A stretch of 64,000 nucleotides of DNA from NCBI RefSeq assembly GCF_002897295.1, contig NZ_BEXF01000002.1, positions 62,001 to 126,000 on the forward strand. The letters run 5' to 3'. Under the pieces are notes generated by a model, which was not told the DNA's origin, made no database searches, and saw nothing but the letters and a program-made list of their open reading frames with translations. The stretch's first letter is position 1; the number at the start of each line of letters is the position of its first letter. The stretch comes from Brevibacillus reuszeri (GTDB lineage Bacteria; Bacillota; Bacilli; Brevibacillales; Brevibacillaceae). The translations under genes were made by a program, and so were the position numbers. Shown one piece after another: positions 9,020-18,818 of the stretch.

Positions 9020-9103
9020 CGAATCGGCAAACCCGGGGAAATCCGGTGACGCAAAGCTACAGGGGCTACCCTCGCAACAGCGAGCATGCTTGCCAGCTAC
9101 CGA
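9020..9103 (+). promoter_or_regulatory. cyclic di-GMP-I (GEMM) riboswitch aptamer
   Basis: The RNA reads GGCAAACC, then a CCGG-GGAAAT-CCGG-type hairpin, then GACGCAAAGCTACAGGGGCT, a second hairpin and finally GCCAGCTACCG. This order of conserved blocks is that of the GEMM-I aptamer, which binds cyclic di-GMP. An intrinsic terminator follows 17 bases later and then the gamma-glutamyltransferase gene. Whether ligand turns expression on or off cannot be judged by eye. The rest of the 8863-9285 interval shows no gene. Confidence 0.9.
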
Positions 9104-9118
9104 AATATTGATGTAGGA

Positions 9119-9150
9119 CAAGACCAATGATCCTATATCATTGGTCTTTT
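9119..9150 (+). terminator. riboswitch-controlled terminator upstream of ggt
   Basis: AAGACCAATGAT/ATCATTGGTCTT with a short loop, followed by seven T. It lies between the c-di-GMP aptamer and ggt and is the likely expression platform. Confidence 0.88.
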
Positions 9151-9285
9151 TTTGCGCCCAAATTGTCTAAAATTGTCCATATTTGTCTTTTTATTACATC
9201 ACAATCAAAGGAGGTGAGGCTAGACAAACGCAGACGAGTTTTTTGGGAATTACCATTTTACGAATCAGAAGGGGGTTTCATCGGA

Positions 9286-11004
9286 ATGTCTCTCTGGAAA
9301 AAACTATCAGCCATAGCCTTGACTGGTGTAATTGGACTCTCGACACTCTCGCCAGTACAAGCAGCTAACCGCCCAACATCCATGTCACCAAATGCAATGG
9401 TAACTACACCACACTATCTTGCTACTGCTGCCGCACTCAAAACATTAGAAGATGGCGGAAACGCAGTGGATGCAGCGATTACTGCCGCTTCTACGCTGGC
9501 TGTTGTCTATCCTCATTACACCACTATCGGTGGAGATAACTTCTGGCTCATTTACAATGCCAAAACAAAAGAACTGAAAGCATTGAACGGTAGCGGTCGC
9601 GCGGGTGAAAAGGCGACGATCGAATATTACACGGGCAAAGGCTATGAAAAAATTCCTTCTCGTGGCTACGAATCAGCAAACACCGTGCCTGGCGTAGTTT
9701 CAGGCTGGTGGGAAGCTTACAACTACGCTCATAAAAACATGGGCAACAACAAGCTCTCTTGGAGCAGGCTGCTTGAGCCAGCCATTGGCTACGCAGAAAA
9801 CGGATACCCTGTTTCTCCAAACCAGGTGTACTGGACCAAGCAAGCTACTGATCCAACAGACAATGATCTGAAAAATCTTCAACGCTTTGATGAATTCCGC
9901 AAAATCTTCCTGAAGCCAAACGGTGATTCGTACCAGCCAGGCGAACTTCTCAAGCAAAAGGATCTAGCCAAAACCTTGCAAATCATCGCGAAAAAAGGGG
10001 CTGACGGATTCTATAAAGGAGAGGTCGCTCAAAAGATCGTGGCAGATATGCAGAAAAATGGTGGCCTGCTCACGTTGAAAGATTTTGAAAAGCACACCTC
10101 CACTTGGGCAGATCCGATTACTGTCGACTACCGTGGTTACAAAGCGTACAATGTGCCGCCTAACTCCCAAGGTATGGCATCGCTCTCTATCTTGAACGTA
10201 TTGAACAATTTTGACCTGAAGAGCATGGGTGAAGGAACACCTGATTACTACCACACCATTGTTGAAGCGACCAAGCAAGCCTTTGCTGACCGTGACAAAT
10301 GGTTGACAGACCCTGCATTTGTAGATATTCCTGTAAACGATCTGTTGTCCAAGCAACACGGAAAAGACATGGCTGCACTTATCGATATGAAGCAAGCTGC
10401 CAAAGCTGTTGAGCCACTCGATCCAAAAGGTGACACAACATGGTTTGGTATCGTAGACAAGGATGGCAATGCAGTATCTATCATTCAAAGCCATTATTTT
10501 GACTGGGGCTCTGGTATCGTAGCAAAAGATACAGGCGTTCTTCTGCAAAACCGCGGCAGCTATTTCTCTTTGGACAAAAATCACATCAACCATCTGGAAC
10601 CAGGCAAGCGCACGTTCCACACAATCAACCCTGCCATGCTGTTTAAAGGGGACAAGCCGTATCTTCTCTATGGAACACAAGGTGGCGAAGGTCAGCCGCA
10701 AACACAAGCAGCCCTTGTAACGCGGATCATTGACTTCGGCTTTAGTGTACAAGACGCGATTGAAGCACCTAGATGGCTTCATGGACGCAACTGGGGATCA
10801 TCCTCCAACAATTTGAAAGTAGAAAGCCGTATTCCTCAAGAAGTTCTCGACGAGCTGGTAAAGCGCGGTCATCCAGTCGAAAAATTGGAGGCAGCGTACA
10901 CCGATGCGATGGGACAATCCGGCGCTATTCTCATCGACCCACAAACCAACGTGAAGTTTGGCGGTGCCGACCCACGCGGTGAAGGCGCAGCGATGGGCTA
11001 TTAA
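9286..11004 (+). CDS. ggt: secreted gamma-glutamyltransferase
   Basis: A 572-residue Ntn-hydrolase that cleaves gamma-glutamyl bonds of glutathione or poly-gamma-glutamate and transfers or hydrolyses the glutamyl group. The start at 9286 is chosen because AGAAGGGGG lies just upstream and the product begins with a signal peptide (MSLWKK, hydrophobic core, cut near VQA-A); the frame extends further upstream but into the terminator. The proenzyme is cut before the catalytic threonine of TTWFGIVDKDG, Thr384 here, giving large and small subunits. A later GGEGQPQTQA segment is also conserved in the family. Control by the upstream c-di-GMP riboswitch ties this extracellular enzyme to the motile/sessile switch. 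Confidence 0.92.
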   Translation: MSLWKKLSAIALTGVIGLSTLSPVQAANRPTSMSPNAMVTTPHYLATAAALKTLEDGGNAVDAAITAASTLAVVYPHYTTIGGDNFWLIYNAKTKELKALNGSGRAGEKATIEYYTGKGYEKIPSRGYESANTVPGVVSGWWEAYNYAHKNMGNNKLSWSRLLEPAIGYAENGYPVSPNQVYWTKQATDPTDNDLKNLQRFDEFRKIFLKPNGDSYQPGELLKQKDLAKTLQIIAKKGADGFYKGEVAQKIVADMQKNGGLLTLKDFEKHTSTWADPITVDYRGYKAYNVPPNSQGMASLSILNVLNNFDLKSMGEGTPDYYHTIVEATKQAFADRDKWLTDPAFVDIPVNDLLSKQHGKDMAALIDMKQAAKAVEPLDPKGDTTWFGIVDKDGNAVSIIQSHYFDWGSGIVAKDTGVLLQNRGSYFSLDKNHINHLEPGKRTFHTINPAMLFKGDKPYLLYGTQGGEGQPQTQAALVTRIIDFGFSVQDAIEAPRWLHGRNWGSSSNNLKVESRIPQEVLDELVKRGHPVEKLEAAYTDAMGQSGAILIDPQTNVKFGGADPRGEGAAMGY

Positions 11005-11013
11005 TTGCTAGTC

Positions 11014-11048
11014 AGACTGCTGAGCTGTCCTCAGCAGTCTACCTTTGT
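11014..11048 (+). terminator. probable terminator after ggt
   Basis: A perfect AGACTGCTGA/TCAGCAGTCT hairpin lies 10 bases past the ggt stop, followed by a weak T-rich tail (ACCTTTGT). Confidence 0.6.
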
Positions 11049-11103
11049 ATCTTTCATACTGTTAGCAACACATACCAACTGGGGATAGAAGAGAGGAAAA
11101 CCG

Positions 11104-13092
11104 ATGTTTTTGTTCAACAAACTCAAACGAAAAATGATCTTTTGGTTTCTCCTGGTATCCATCATTCCACTCGTCGGCACGACATTTTTTATCAGCAGCA
11201 GCTTTTCGACGATCCTAATTGAAAAACAAAAAAATTCCTTTGTAGATCTGACCAATAGTACAGCCATCGCCATGAATCAATACCTGGACCGCCGCATGAC
11301 GGAGATGCAAATTCTTGCACGCACTTCAGACATTGGCTCCGATGATGCAGAAGCGAAAAACAGTTTCATTCGCAAATTCACCGAGGATATGAAGCTATAC
11401 GACGGAAATACGTTTATATCCAAGGATGGAAAAGTAACAGCCGACACCTTTCCCAACAGCATCGGAATCGATCTTAGTGAGCGCCAGTTTTTCAAAGACG
11501 GCATGCAGGACAAGTCCAGCTTCTCTGATGTTTTAATCGCCAAAACAACTGGAAACCGCTCGATCATCGTCGCTTCACCCGTTACAGGGCCAAATAAAGA
11601 AAAGCTTGGTGTATTGACCGGCCTCGTCAACGTCGATGAGTTTACCTCTACCTTTTTGCAAAGCCTGAGTGTGGGCGATGGTGGATACCCCATTCTTGTC
11701 GACAACAAAAATCAAATCCAGTACCACCCCAATCAGGAGCTGATCGGAAAGCCGCTTGCAGAATCCGCACTTCCCCAAGGCTTAACCGATATTTTGGCAG
11801 CAGAAAAAACAGAAAAGGCTTCCTACCATTACACGGATGCAGGGATGGAATACGTAGTAACCTACTCCCCGATTCCAGCTACAAACTTTGGCTTGTATTT
11901 GCACATCCCGATCGCCTCCATCACAGAAGCGGTTTCAGGAGTCGAAACGCTGGCAATGGTCATCGTACTCGCGGTCGTTGTCGCCGTGAGCGCTATCGCT
12001 TACATCATCGCACAGCAAATCACACGTCCGATTGTAGAAGTGGCCAATGTCGCTAACCGTATTTCAGAGGGAGAATTGACTGTTCAGCCGCTGCAAATCC
12101 GGACCAAGGATGAAGTCGGCGCCCTTTCTCAGTCGGTCAATACGATGGTCGAAAACCTCCGAACGATTATTCAACAAGTAAATGCTACAGCTTCGGATCT
12201 CGCCTCCTCTGCTGAACAACTGTCTGTAAATGCAGAGCATACGAGCAAGGCTACGGAGCAAATCGCCACAACCATTCAGGAAGTGGCTTATGGTGCCGAA
12301 AAACAAGTGCAAAGCGTGGAAAATAGCGTAGCTGCCATGCAGGAAGTGTCCGGTGGTGCCAAGCAGGTATCAACGAATGCCCAGTACGCTGCTGATTCTG
12401 CCGTTGAGGCATCACAAATTGCCATCGAAGGCAACCAGGCACTTCAGGTCGTTGTCAGGCAAATGCATTCCATCGATGATACGGTTACCAATATTGCGGA
12501 AATCGTCAAGCGCTTGGGTAACAGCTCGCAAGAAATCGGACAAATTGTCCAAGTCATTACAGCGATCGCCGAACAAACGAATCTGTTAGCATTAAACGCT
12601 GCGATCGAGGCGGCAAGAGCTGGAGAACAAGGGCGCGGGTTTGCCGTTGTCGCAGATGAAGTGCGTAAATTGGCTGAGCAATCAGCACAATCCGCTCAGC
12701 AAATTGAAAAGCTCATCAGTGCCATTCAGCTCGAATCGAATCAAGCTGTCCTGTCCATGGAAAAAGGCACAAAAGAAGTGGCTTTGGGCTTGGAGGTTGT
12801 AAACAACGCTGGCAAATCGTTCGAGCAAATTCAGGATGCCGTTTCACAGGTAGCCAGCCAGATTCAAGAAGTAAAAACGTACTCCGTCCAAATGTCCGCT
12901 GGTACGGAGCAGGTCGTAGAATTAGTCAGCCTTATCGAGGAAGTAGCGGAAAACTCGGCTGATGGCACACAAAACGTGTCAGCCGCCACTGAAGAGCAGC
13001 TCGCCGCAATGGAAGAGGTCACTTCCTCGGCAGGCAACTTGGCGAGAATCGCCGAAGAACTACAGTCTCATGTAAGCAGGTTTAAGCTGTAA
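11104..13092 (+). CDS. methyl-accepting chemotaxis protein with periplasmic-type sensor domain
   Basis: A 662-residue chemoreceptor. A first membrane helix (about residues 11-32), an extracellular sensor of about 240 residues with dCache-like features ([25 protein letters not shown]), and a second helix near residues 280-300 are followed by a HAMP domain ([20 protein letters not shown]). The cytoplasmic signalling hairpin carries the highly conserved tip [20 protein letters not shown] and [18 protein letters not shown]. It would bind a small extracellular ligand and control CheA. GAGAGG lies before the start at 11104. It follows ggt but is separated by a hairpin. Confidence 0.93.
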   Translation: MFLFNKLKRKMIFWFLLVSIIPLVGTTFFISSSFSTILIEKQKNSFVDLTNSTAIAMNQYLDRRMTEMQILARTSDIGSDDAEAKNSFIRKFTEDMKLYDGNTFISKDGKVTADTFPNSIGIDLSERQFFKDGMQDKSSFSDVLIAKTTGNRSIIVASPVTGPNKEKLGVLTGLVNVDEFTSTFLQSLSVGDGGYPILVDNKNQIQYHPNQELIGKPLAESALPQGLTDILAAEKTEKASYHYTDAGMEYVVTYSPIPATNFGLYLHIPIASITEAVSGVETLAMVIVLAVVVAVSAIAYIIAQQITRPIVEVANVANRISEGELTVQPLQIRTKDEVGALSQSVNTMVENLRTIIQQVNATASDLASSAEQLSVNAEHTSKATEQIATTIQEVAYGAEKQVQSVENSVAAMQEVSGGAKQVSTNAQYAADSAVEASQIAIEGNQALQVVVRQMHSIDDTVTNIAEIVKRLGNSSQEIGQIVQVITAIAEQTNLLALNAAIEAARAGEQGRGFAVVADEVRKLAEQSAQSAQQIEKLISAIQLESNQAVLSMEKGTKEVALGLEVVNNAGKSFEQIQDAVSQVASQIQEVKTYSVQMSAGTEQVVELVSLIEEVAENSADGTQNVSAATEEQLAAMEEVTSSAGNLARIAEELQSHVSRFKL

Positions 13093-13112
13093 ACCAAGCA
13101 TTGGAAAATGGG

Positions 13113-13147
13113 AAAGCCGCCGGGTTGCTCTTCCCGACGGCTTTCTT
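13113..13147. terminator. bidirectional terminator between the chemoreceptor and phosphodiesterase genes
   Basis: AAAGCCG-CGGG/CCCG-CGGCTTT with T-rich flanks on the plus side and A-rich bases before it. It serves convergent genes. Confidence 0.75.
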
Positions 13148-13162
13148 CGTGTCTTCCTACGT

Positions 13163-13882
13163 CTACATCAATCCCAGCATCCGATCAGGATGGTTGGTGC
13201 AAATCTGCATGTCTGCATGCCATGACATCACTGTACGTATATCGTGTGGGTCATCCAGCGTCCAAGCAATAACCTTGTATCCTTTTTCCATAGCAGCAAG
13301 AGCAAGCTCACGAGTCAAATACGGATAACCCATGGAGAGAATCGTAGCTCCTGCCTCTTCCATCTGTTCCAGCATCAGGACCGGACGGCCAAGTACAATC
13401 AATCCGGTTACGACCTCTTGATCCAGCTGTCTCACCTGACGAATCAAATCATGGTCAAACGAGGTAATGTACACCTCTTGCTTCATGTCGTGTTTTTCTA
13501 AAAGCTCCAGCACCTTTTCGGCAATTCCGGGATACATATCGCTCGTAGCCTTCAATTCAATGTTTAAAGTGAGGCGACCTTTTACCGCAAGCAGTGCTTC
13601 TTCCAGAGTAGGAATCCGCTCGTTTGAAAACTCCTCCCCAAACCAGCTTCCTGCATCCAGCGCACGCAGCTCCTCCAACGTATGGTCCATAACCAGTCCA
13701 CTGCCAGTCGTTGTGCGCTCCAGCGTGAAATCATGAATCAGCACAGGAACACCGTCACGTGAAAGCTGTACATCAATCTCCATTGCTGTAATACCTGGCT
13801 CAGACAATGCAAGTCGAATTGCTGCGAGTGTGTTCTCCGGGGCCTTGCCTGACCAACCGCGGTGTGCCATGCAAATGTTCAT
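13163..13882 (-). CDS. ugpQ: glycerophosphodiester phosphodiesterase
   Basis: A 239-residue TIM-barrel enzyme that hydrolyses deacylated phospholipids to glycerol-3-phosphate and an alcohol. The family HRG...PENT signature is present as MAHRGWSGKAPENT at residues 5-18, followed by metal ligands in AMEIDVQLSRDG and the HDFTLERTT strand. There is no signal peptide, so it is cytoplasmic, which fits a UgpQ-type role acting on imported glycerophosphodiesters. It is the last gene of the ugp operon and follows the binding-protein gene by 31 bases. Confidence 0.92.
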   Translation of the reverse strand: MNICMAHRGWSGKAPENTLAAIRLALSEPGITAMEIDVQLSRDGVPVLIHDFTLERTTTGSGLVMDHTLEELRALDAGSWFGEEFSNERIPTLEEALLAVKGRLTLNIELKATSDMYPGIAEKVLELLEKHDMKQEVYITSFDHDLIRQVRQLDQEVVTGLIVLGRPVLMLEQMEEAGATILSMGYPYLTRELALAAMEKGYKVIAWTLDDPHDIRTVMSWHADMQICTNHPDRMLGLM

Positions 13883-13913
13883 GTCTTATGCTCCTCTCTT
13901 GCTCACGATTACC

Positions 13914-15242
13914 TTATTTTTTCAGCAGCTTGCTGCCTTTGTCCGTTGCTGTTTGCAACGCTTCATCTACGCTAGCTTGACCGAGCATCGCACGTTGCAG
14001 TTCTTTTTGGATGACATCCTGAAGTTCCTTGTAGCCAGGTGCCATTGGACGAGGGTAGCCGTATTGCAGCTGGTCAACTGCTACCTTGAAGTTTGGTTCT
14101 TTTTCATAGAATGCTTTCATTTCAGCCGAGTCTACTGCTGCTGTCGTCACAGGCATATAACCGGAAGCAATGGACCAAGGAACCGTTTGCTCTGTATCGG
14201 TCATCCATTTCATGAATTCCCACGCTGCCTTTTTCTCGGCATCAGAGGACTTGGAAAGCATCACGAGATTCGCTCCTCCTGTTGGTGTACCAAAGTTTTT
14301 GTTTGCTGGCAGGAAGGCCGCGCCCATGTCAAATTTGGCATTTTTCTTCAATTCCGTCAAGGAACCGGTTGAGGTGAAAATCATGCCTACTTTTTGGTTC
14401 AGGAAGTCTTGCTCTGCTACATCCCATGCATTGTAGTTTTCGCCTGGAGGGTTTTTCATAATGCCTTCCTTCACCATTTTGGACCACAATTCCAGCGGCG
14501 CCTTGCCCGCTTCGTTGTTGATCGTCAGCTCTTTGCCATCCTCGCTCAGGATGCTGCCGCCGCCCTGAAATACAAGAGCTTCGTAGAACCAAATATCAAC
14601 AGGCGTGGAGAATCCGTACCGGGTAATTTTATCCCCCTCCTTCTTGCTCAGCTTTTGCGAGAAGCTGACCAGCTCATCCCACGATTTCGGTCCGTTCGGA
14701 TCAAGGCCAGCTTCCTTAAGCATGTCGCGGTTTATGTACAGAAGCGGTGTGGATCGGTTAAAAGGCACTGCGTACAACTTGTCTTTCCAGTAGGAGTTTT
14801 TCATCAGACCAGGAATGTATTTCTTTTCATCGCCTTGCGAATAAGGAGTCAGGTCTTCCAATACCTTCGCATCAGCGAATGCAGCGATAGAGGCGATCTC
14901 CACCATTGTTACATCCGGATTGTTTCCTGCTGCGACAGATGCCAAGACTTTAGAGTGGTTTTCCTGATAAGCCCCCTGATAAGCTGGCTTTACGATAATA
15001 TCCTTATGAGTGTCATTGAACTTTTTGACCATGTCCTCAATTGTTTTGCCGCGAACGCCACCGAGTGCATACCAGAAGTCAATCTCAACGGGTCCGCTGC
15101 TGGCAGTTGCTGCCGCTGGCTGAGAAGTGCTACCTGTACCAGTCGATTGTTCTTTTCCTGTTGATCCGCAGCCTGCAAGCACTCCTGACAAGCTGAGAGC
15201 CAATGCACATAGAATGGTTCCGGTCTTTTTCATAGATTTCAT
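13914..15242 (-). CDS. ugpB: glycerol-3-phosphate-type ABC transporter binding lipoprotein
   Basis: A 442-residue extracellular solute-binding protein of the UgpB/MalE class. The start at 15242 was chosen because GGGAGG stands upstream and the product then opens with a lipoprotein signal, with the lipobox Cys in SGVLAGCGS; the longer frame adds an unlikely leader. It contains FWYALGG and a long bilobal domain. With UgpA, UgpE and UgpC from the same operon it should deliver glycerol-3-phosphate or its diesters to the permease. Sugar binding cannot be fully excluded from sequence, but the flanking phosphodiesterase and GlpP support the glycerol-phosphate role. Confidence 0.88.
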   Translation of the reverse strand: MKSMKKTGTILCALALSLSGVLAGCGSTGKEQSTGTGSTSQPAAATASSGPVEIDFWYALGGVRGKTIEDMVKKFNDTHKDIIVKPAYQGAYQENHSKVLASVAAGNNPDVTMVEIASIAAFADAKVLEDLTPYSQGDEKKYIPGLMKNSYWKDKLYAVPFNRSTPLLYINRDMLKEAGLDPNGPKSWDELVSFSQKLSKKEGDKITRYGFSTPVDIWFYEALVFQGGGSILSEDGKELTINNEAGKAPLELWSKMVKEGIMKNPPGENYNAWDVAEQDFLNQKVGMIFTSTGSLTELKKNAKFDMGAAFLPANKNFGTPTGGANLVMLSKSSDAEKKAAWEFMKWMTDTEQTVPWSIASGYMPVTTAAVDSAEMKAFYEKEPNFKVAVDQLQYGYPRPMAPGYKELQDVIQKELQRAMLGQASVDEALQTATDKGSKLLKK

Positions 15243-15271
15243 GATTTGGTTTCCTCCCAAAAAGGTATGGT

Positions 15272-16099
15272 TTATTTGGATTGGTAGACAAACGCTTTGA
15301 TAATATGGCGCTGGGCCACAAAGAAAATCACAAGAATCGGCAGAATGAGGATCATATTCCCAGCCATCATGACGTTCCACAAGGTTCCCCCATCTGACAT
15401 ATGCAAGCTGGAGATCCCGATGGGCAGCGTGCGGACTTCGTCGCTGTTGGTCATGATCAGTGGCCAGAAGTAATCATTCCAGTGATAAATGAAGCTGAAC
15501 AATCCGAATGTAACGAGCACCGGCTTTGCCATCGGCACCATGATGGTCCACATGATTTTCCACTCTGAGGCATTGTCCAGACGCGCCGCTTCGATGACTT
15601 CGTCAGGTACCTGCATGAACGCCTGACGGAGCAGGAAAATCCCGAAAGCGCTAGCTGCATAAGGCAGGATAAGCGACCATAGCGTATTCACCAGCCCCCA
15701 GCCGCTCAATTGAACATAGATCGGCAAAAAGATCACCTGTCCAGGAATCATGAGCACAATCAGAACCAGTCCGAATAACAGGTTACGTCCGGGAAACTTG
15801 TAGCGGGCAAAGGCGTAGGCAGCAGGCACTGCGGTCAAAAATTGCAACACCAAGATTCCAACGGCAACTAGTATGCTGTTCCACGTATAGGTAAGAAACG
15901 GACCTGACTGCCACGCATGGGCAAAATTGCCCCACTCCCACGTCTCAGGCAAGAGAGTCGGGGGAAACTGCCTGACCTCTGGCATTGTTTTGAAGGCAGT
16001 CGTCGCCATCCACAAAAACGGAAATACAAACAGGATGGCCACTACCAAAAGCCCGATCCATTCCACTGTTTTGAGTGAAGCTGTACTCACTCGTTTCAT
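15272..16099 (-). CDS. ugpE: ABC transporter permease UgpE-like
   Basis: A 275-residue inner-membrane permease of the MalG/UgpE type with six predicted helices. The EAA loop that docks the ATPase is seen as EVIEAARLDNASEWKIMWTIMVP. The start at 16099 is favoured by AAAGGAGGAGCAGC just upstream; the frame extends to 16144 without a comparable ribosome site. It forms the translocation pore with UgpA. Confidence 0.9.
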   Translation of the reverse strand: MKRVSTASLKTVEWIGLLVVAILFVFPFLWMATTAFKTMPEVRQFPPTLLPETWEWGNFAHAWQSGPFLTYTWNSILVAVGILVLQFLTAVPAAYAFARYKFPGRNLLFGLVLIVLMIPGQVIFLPIYVQLSGWGLVNTLWSLILPYAASAFGIFLLRQAFMQVPDEVIEAARLDNASEWKIMWTIMVPMAKPVLVTFGLFSFIYHWNDYFWPLIMTNSDEVRTLPIGISSLHMSDGGTLWNVMMAGNMILILPILVIFFVAQRHIIKAFVYQSK

Positions 16100-16127
16100 G
16101 CTGCTCCTCCTTTCTTTTTTCCTGTCA

Positions 16128-17084
16128 TCAACGGTAGTGAACACGTTTGGACATCACCAGGAAATGCACTGCCGTCAAAATGCCTACCAGAATCAAAAGA
16201 ATGACAGAGGCAGCAGAAGCGAGCCCGCCGTTATAGAAATCCATCCCTTGCTGGTAAATGTAGTAGACAAGCATATTCGTACTGTTGATCGGTCCGCCCT
16301 GTGTCATGATGGCAATGGTGTCAAATGCCTGAAACGATGAGATCGTATTGATAATGAGCAAAAAGAATATGGTCGGAGACAGCATCGGCACAGTGATGCG
16401 GGTGAGTGTCCGCCACCACGGCGAGCGATCGAGTGCTGCTGCTTCGTAAATGTCACCGGGAATGCTTTGCAGCCCTGCTATGAAAATCAGTGTGTTGTAG
16501 CCTACACCTTTCCAAATGCTGACAATGATAAGTGACAAGAGTGAGCTTTTCGGGTCAGTCAACCAGGTATAAGCGGGAAGTCCTACAGCTTCCAGCGCTG
16601 CGTTCAGGAGACCGAACTGCGGGTCCATGAGCCACATCCACAGCATCGAGACCGAAACCAGCGAAATGATATGCGGGCTGAATACTGTCGCCTGAATGAT
16701 GCCGTACACTTTGGCTTTGCGATTGAGCCACAACGCGAGCAAAAAGGAAATCGTCAGGCCCAGTCCTACAGTCGCGACGGTAAATATCGCGGTGTTCCCC
16801 AGCACCTGGCGGAAATCTGCGTCCACCACCAGATCACTGTAATTTTGAAACCCTACCCACTCCATTTCTTCCAGGTTAATCAGCGACCAGTCCTGAAAGC
16901 TCAAATAGATAATGGACCCAATCGGGTAAAAAAAGAACAGAATGAAACATATCATGGCAGGTGCAAGGTAAAGATACGGGCGGAGACGCGATGCGAGATC
17001 CTGCCAAGCCAGGGGCGCCCTACGCACTTCTGCTTTCACTTGGCTGGTACCCGGCAGCTCATGGGCGGTTGCCGCTTTTCGCAT
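16128..17084 (-). CDS. ugpA: ABC transporter permease UgpA-like
   Basis: A 318-residue permease with six predicted helices after a cytoplasmic N-terminus of about 35 residues. The EAA loop is DIYEAAALDRSPWWRTLTRI. It partners UgpE. The start codon overlaps the stop of the upstream ATPase gene by one base (TGATG), so the two are translationally coupled, with GGAGGGG provided by the end of the ATPase gene. Confidence 0.9.
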   Translation of the reverse strand: MRKAATAHELPGTSQVKAEVRRAPLAWQDLASRLRPYLYLAPAMICFILFFFYPIGSIIYLSFQDWSLINLEEMEWVGFQNYSDLVVDADFRQVLGNTAIFTVATVGLGLTISFLLALWLNRKAKVYGIIQATVFSPHIISLVSVSMLWMWLMDPQFGLLNAALEAVGLPAYTWLTDPKSSLLSLIIVSIWKGVGYNTLIFIAGLQSIPGDIYEAAALDRSPWWRTLTRITVPMLSPTIFFLLIINTISSFQAFDTIAIMTQGGPINSTNMLVYYIYQQGMDFYNGGLASAASVILLILVGILTAVHFLVMSKRVHYR

Positions 17085-18151
17085 CAGCTCACCCCTCCTG
17101 CACGAGTCGAAACGTACTCTCTTCCATTCAGACGCCCTAGGCGCTTGCCGCTTACCCGGTCAAAGACATACATGTGCGGCCAAGCGACAGTTACGGTTAC
17201 AGACGCGCCAAGCTGTCCAGAAACCTCGGTATCCGCTTTAACAATGATCCTTCCTTTTTCCGTCTCCACATGGAACAGCGTGTCCGAACCAAGTATTTCC
17301 CGGGAGACGATTTGGCCTCGCGCTACCCACATATCGTCTTCTGAAACAGGAGAGACTGTCTCTGGCAGTAACACTGCTTTTTCCGGGCGGAACCCCCACA
17401 AATGCTCGCTTTTGGCTTCTGCCGATACAATATTCATCGCTGGCGAACCGATAAATTGAGCAACAAAGAGATTATCCGGCTCCTGATACAAATCCATGGG
17501 AGCATCCACCTGCATGATGTTGCCGTCACTCATAACGACGATCTGATCGCCCATTGTCATGGCTTCCACCTGATCGTGCGTCACGTAGATAAAGGTACTT
17601 CCCAGCTGTTTATGTAGACTGGTCAGCTCTACCCGCATCTGGTTTCTCAGCTTGGCGTCCAGATTGGACAATGGCTCATCCATCAGAAACACCTTTGGCT
17701 TTTTCACCATAGCCCGGGCGAGTGCGACGCGCTGTCTTTGACCGCCTGAGAGCTGCGACGGCTTTCTTTTCAAATAAGAAGACAAGCCCACGATTTCTGC
17801 TATTTCTTCTACCAATACCTGACACTCTTTTTTGGATACTCCACGATTCCTGAGCCCGTAGGCGATATTGTCGTAAACGTTCATCGTCGGGTAGAGTGCG
17901 TAATTTTGAAAAACCATGGCTATGTCCCGCTTACCTGGCGGCAGTTGATTTACGGTTTGGTCACCGATCTGGATTTGCCCGCTAGATACGGTCTCCAGAC
18001 CTGCGATCATGCGAAGTGTAGTTGATTTTCCACAACCTGAAGGCCCAACCAGAACGGTAAAGGAGCCGTCAGGAATGACCAGATCCAGACCTTTGACCAC
18101 GCTTTGATTCTGAAACGTTTTTGTTACTTGCGTAAGCACCACTCGTGCCAT
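17084..18151 (-). CDS. ugpC: ABC transporter ATPase UgpC/MsmK-like
   Basis: A 355-residue CUT1-family ATPase. Walker A is GPSGCGKSTT near residue 38, the signature is LSGGQRQR, Walker B is VFLMDEPLSNLD and the switch is VTHDQVEAM. A C-terminal OB-like regulatory domain of about 110 residues follows (from about residue 240), with the typical FIGSPAMN junction. It energises UgpA and UgpE. A single ATPase of this class can serve several sugar transporters, but its operon position makes the glycerol-phosphate system the main client. Confidence 0.92.
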   Translation of the reverse strand: MARVVLTQVTKTFQNQSVVKGLDLVIPDGSFTVLVGPSGCGKSTTLRMIAGLETVSSGQIQIGDQTVNQLPPGKRDIAMVFQNYALYPTMNVYDNIAYGLRNRGVSKKECQVLVEEIAEIVGLSSYLKRKPSQLSGGQRQRVALARAMVKKPKVFLMDEPLSNLDAKLRNQMRVELTSLHKQLGSTFIYVTHDQVEAMTMGDQIVVMSDGNIMQVDAPMDLYQEPDNLFVAQFIGSPAMNIVSAEAKSEHLWGFRPEKAVLLPETVSPVSEDDMWVARGQIVSREILGSDTLFHVETEKGRIIVKADTEVSGQLGASVTVTVAWPHMYVFDRVSGKRLGRLNGREYVSTRAGGVS

Positions 18152-18155
18152 CGAT

Positions 18156-18818
18156 TCATCTCCCTCCCTCTGTTTTTACCGCGAGCATTTCAGTGACGAA
18201 CGCCTGAAAGTTGGGGTACGTAAAATCCGGTACCGCGTACGACCATTCTTCTTTTCCGTACCATTCCAAAACAACCGCTTGAACCCCGGCACCTACAGCA
18301 GCCAGCACATCATATCGGCTGTCACCGATCATCATGGCTTCCGTCGGCTGTTTGCCTAGCTCTGCCAATGCCTTTTGTACCGGCTCAGCAGATGGTTTTC
18401 CTCTCGATACGTCATCCACAGACACAATCACATCAAACAAATGGTCAATCTCCGCCATTTCCAATCCGTCGACAGCAAATTCGCGTTGCTTGTTGGTTAC
18501 AATCGCCAGTGCATATCCCGCGTCTCTCAGCTTTTCCAGGCCCTCCCGAACGTATGGGAAAAGACGTACATGCTGGGCATGATTTTGGCGAACAAAAGCG
18601 AAGTATTTTTGCAGCACTTTACTTTTGTCAGGAAGACCAGCCGCCGCGGCTACCGCTGCGAGGAAATCGTCAAAAGACTCGCCAAAACGCGCTACGAGCT
18701 CTTCTCTGCTGAAAAGTCCCGGTGCATATTCGTTCGCCGTAAACGCTACTGCATCAATGACAGCATCCCGGCTGTCCAGCAAGGTACCATCCAGATCAAA
18801 TAACAACACTGTAATCAT
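18156..18818 (-). CDS. HAD-superfamily phosphatase (PpaX/Gph-like)
   Basis: A 220-residue HAD hydrolase. Motif I is LFDLDGTLLDS (catalytic Asp pair), motif II is IVTNKQ, the motif III Lys lies in SRGKPSAE and motif IV is MIGDSRYD. A cap domain of about 65 residues lies after motif I. The start at 18818, with GGAGAG upstream, gives a normal length; it overlaps the end of glpP by 23 bases. Phosphoglycolate-phosphatase-like and pyrophosphatase-like members look alike. In this operon it could act on glycerol-phosphate or an imported phosphate ester, which is inference only. Confidence 0.82.
   Translation of the reverse strand: MITVLLFDLDGTLLDSRDAVIDAVAFTANEYAPGLFSREELVARFGESFDDFLAAVAAAAGLPDKSKVLQKYFAFVRQNHAQHVRLFPYVREGLEKLRDAGYALAIVTNKQREFAVDGLEMAEIDHLFDVIVSVDDVSRGKPSAEPVQKALAELGKQPTEAMMIGDSRYDVLAAVGAGVQAVVLEWYGKEEWSYAVPDFTYPNFQAFVTEMLAVKTEGGR

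Noticed and set aside
9127..9285. Upstream extension of ggt
   Set aside because: It would place the start inside the riboswitch terminator and bury the signal peptide; 9286 has a proper ribosome site.
9964..10782. 272-codon open frame antisense to ggt
   Set aside because: Lies wholly inside the well supported ggt gene and has no ribosome site or known motif.
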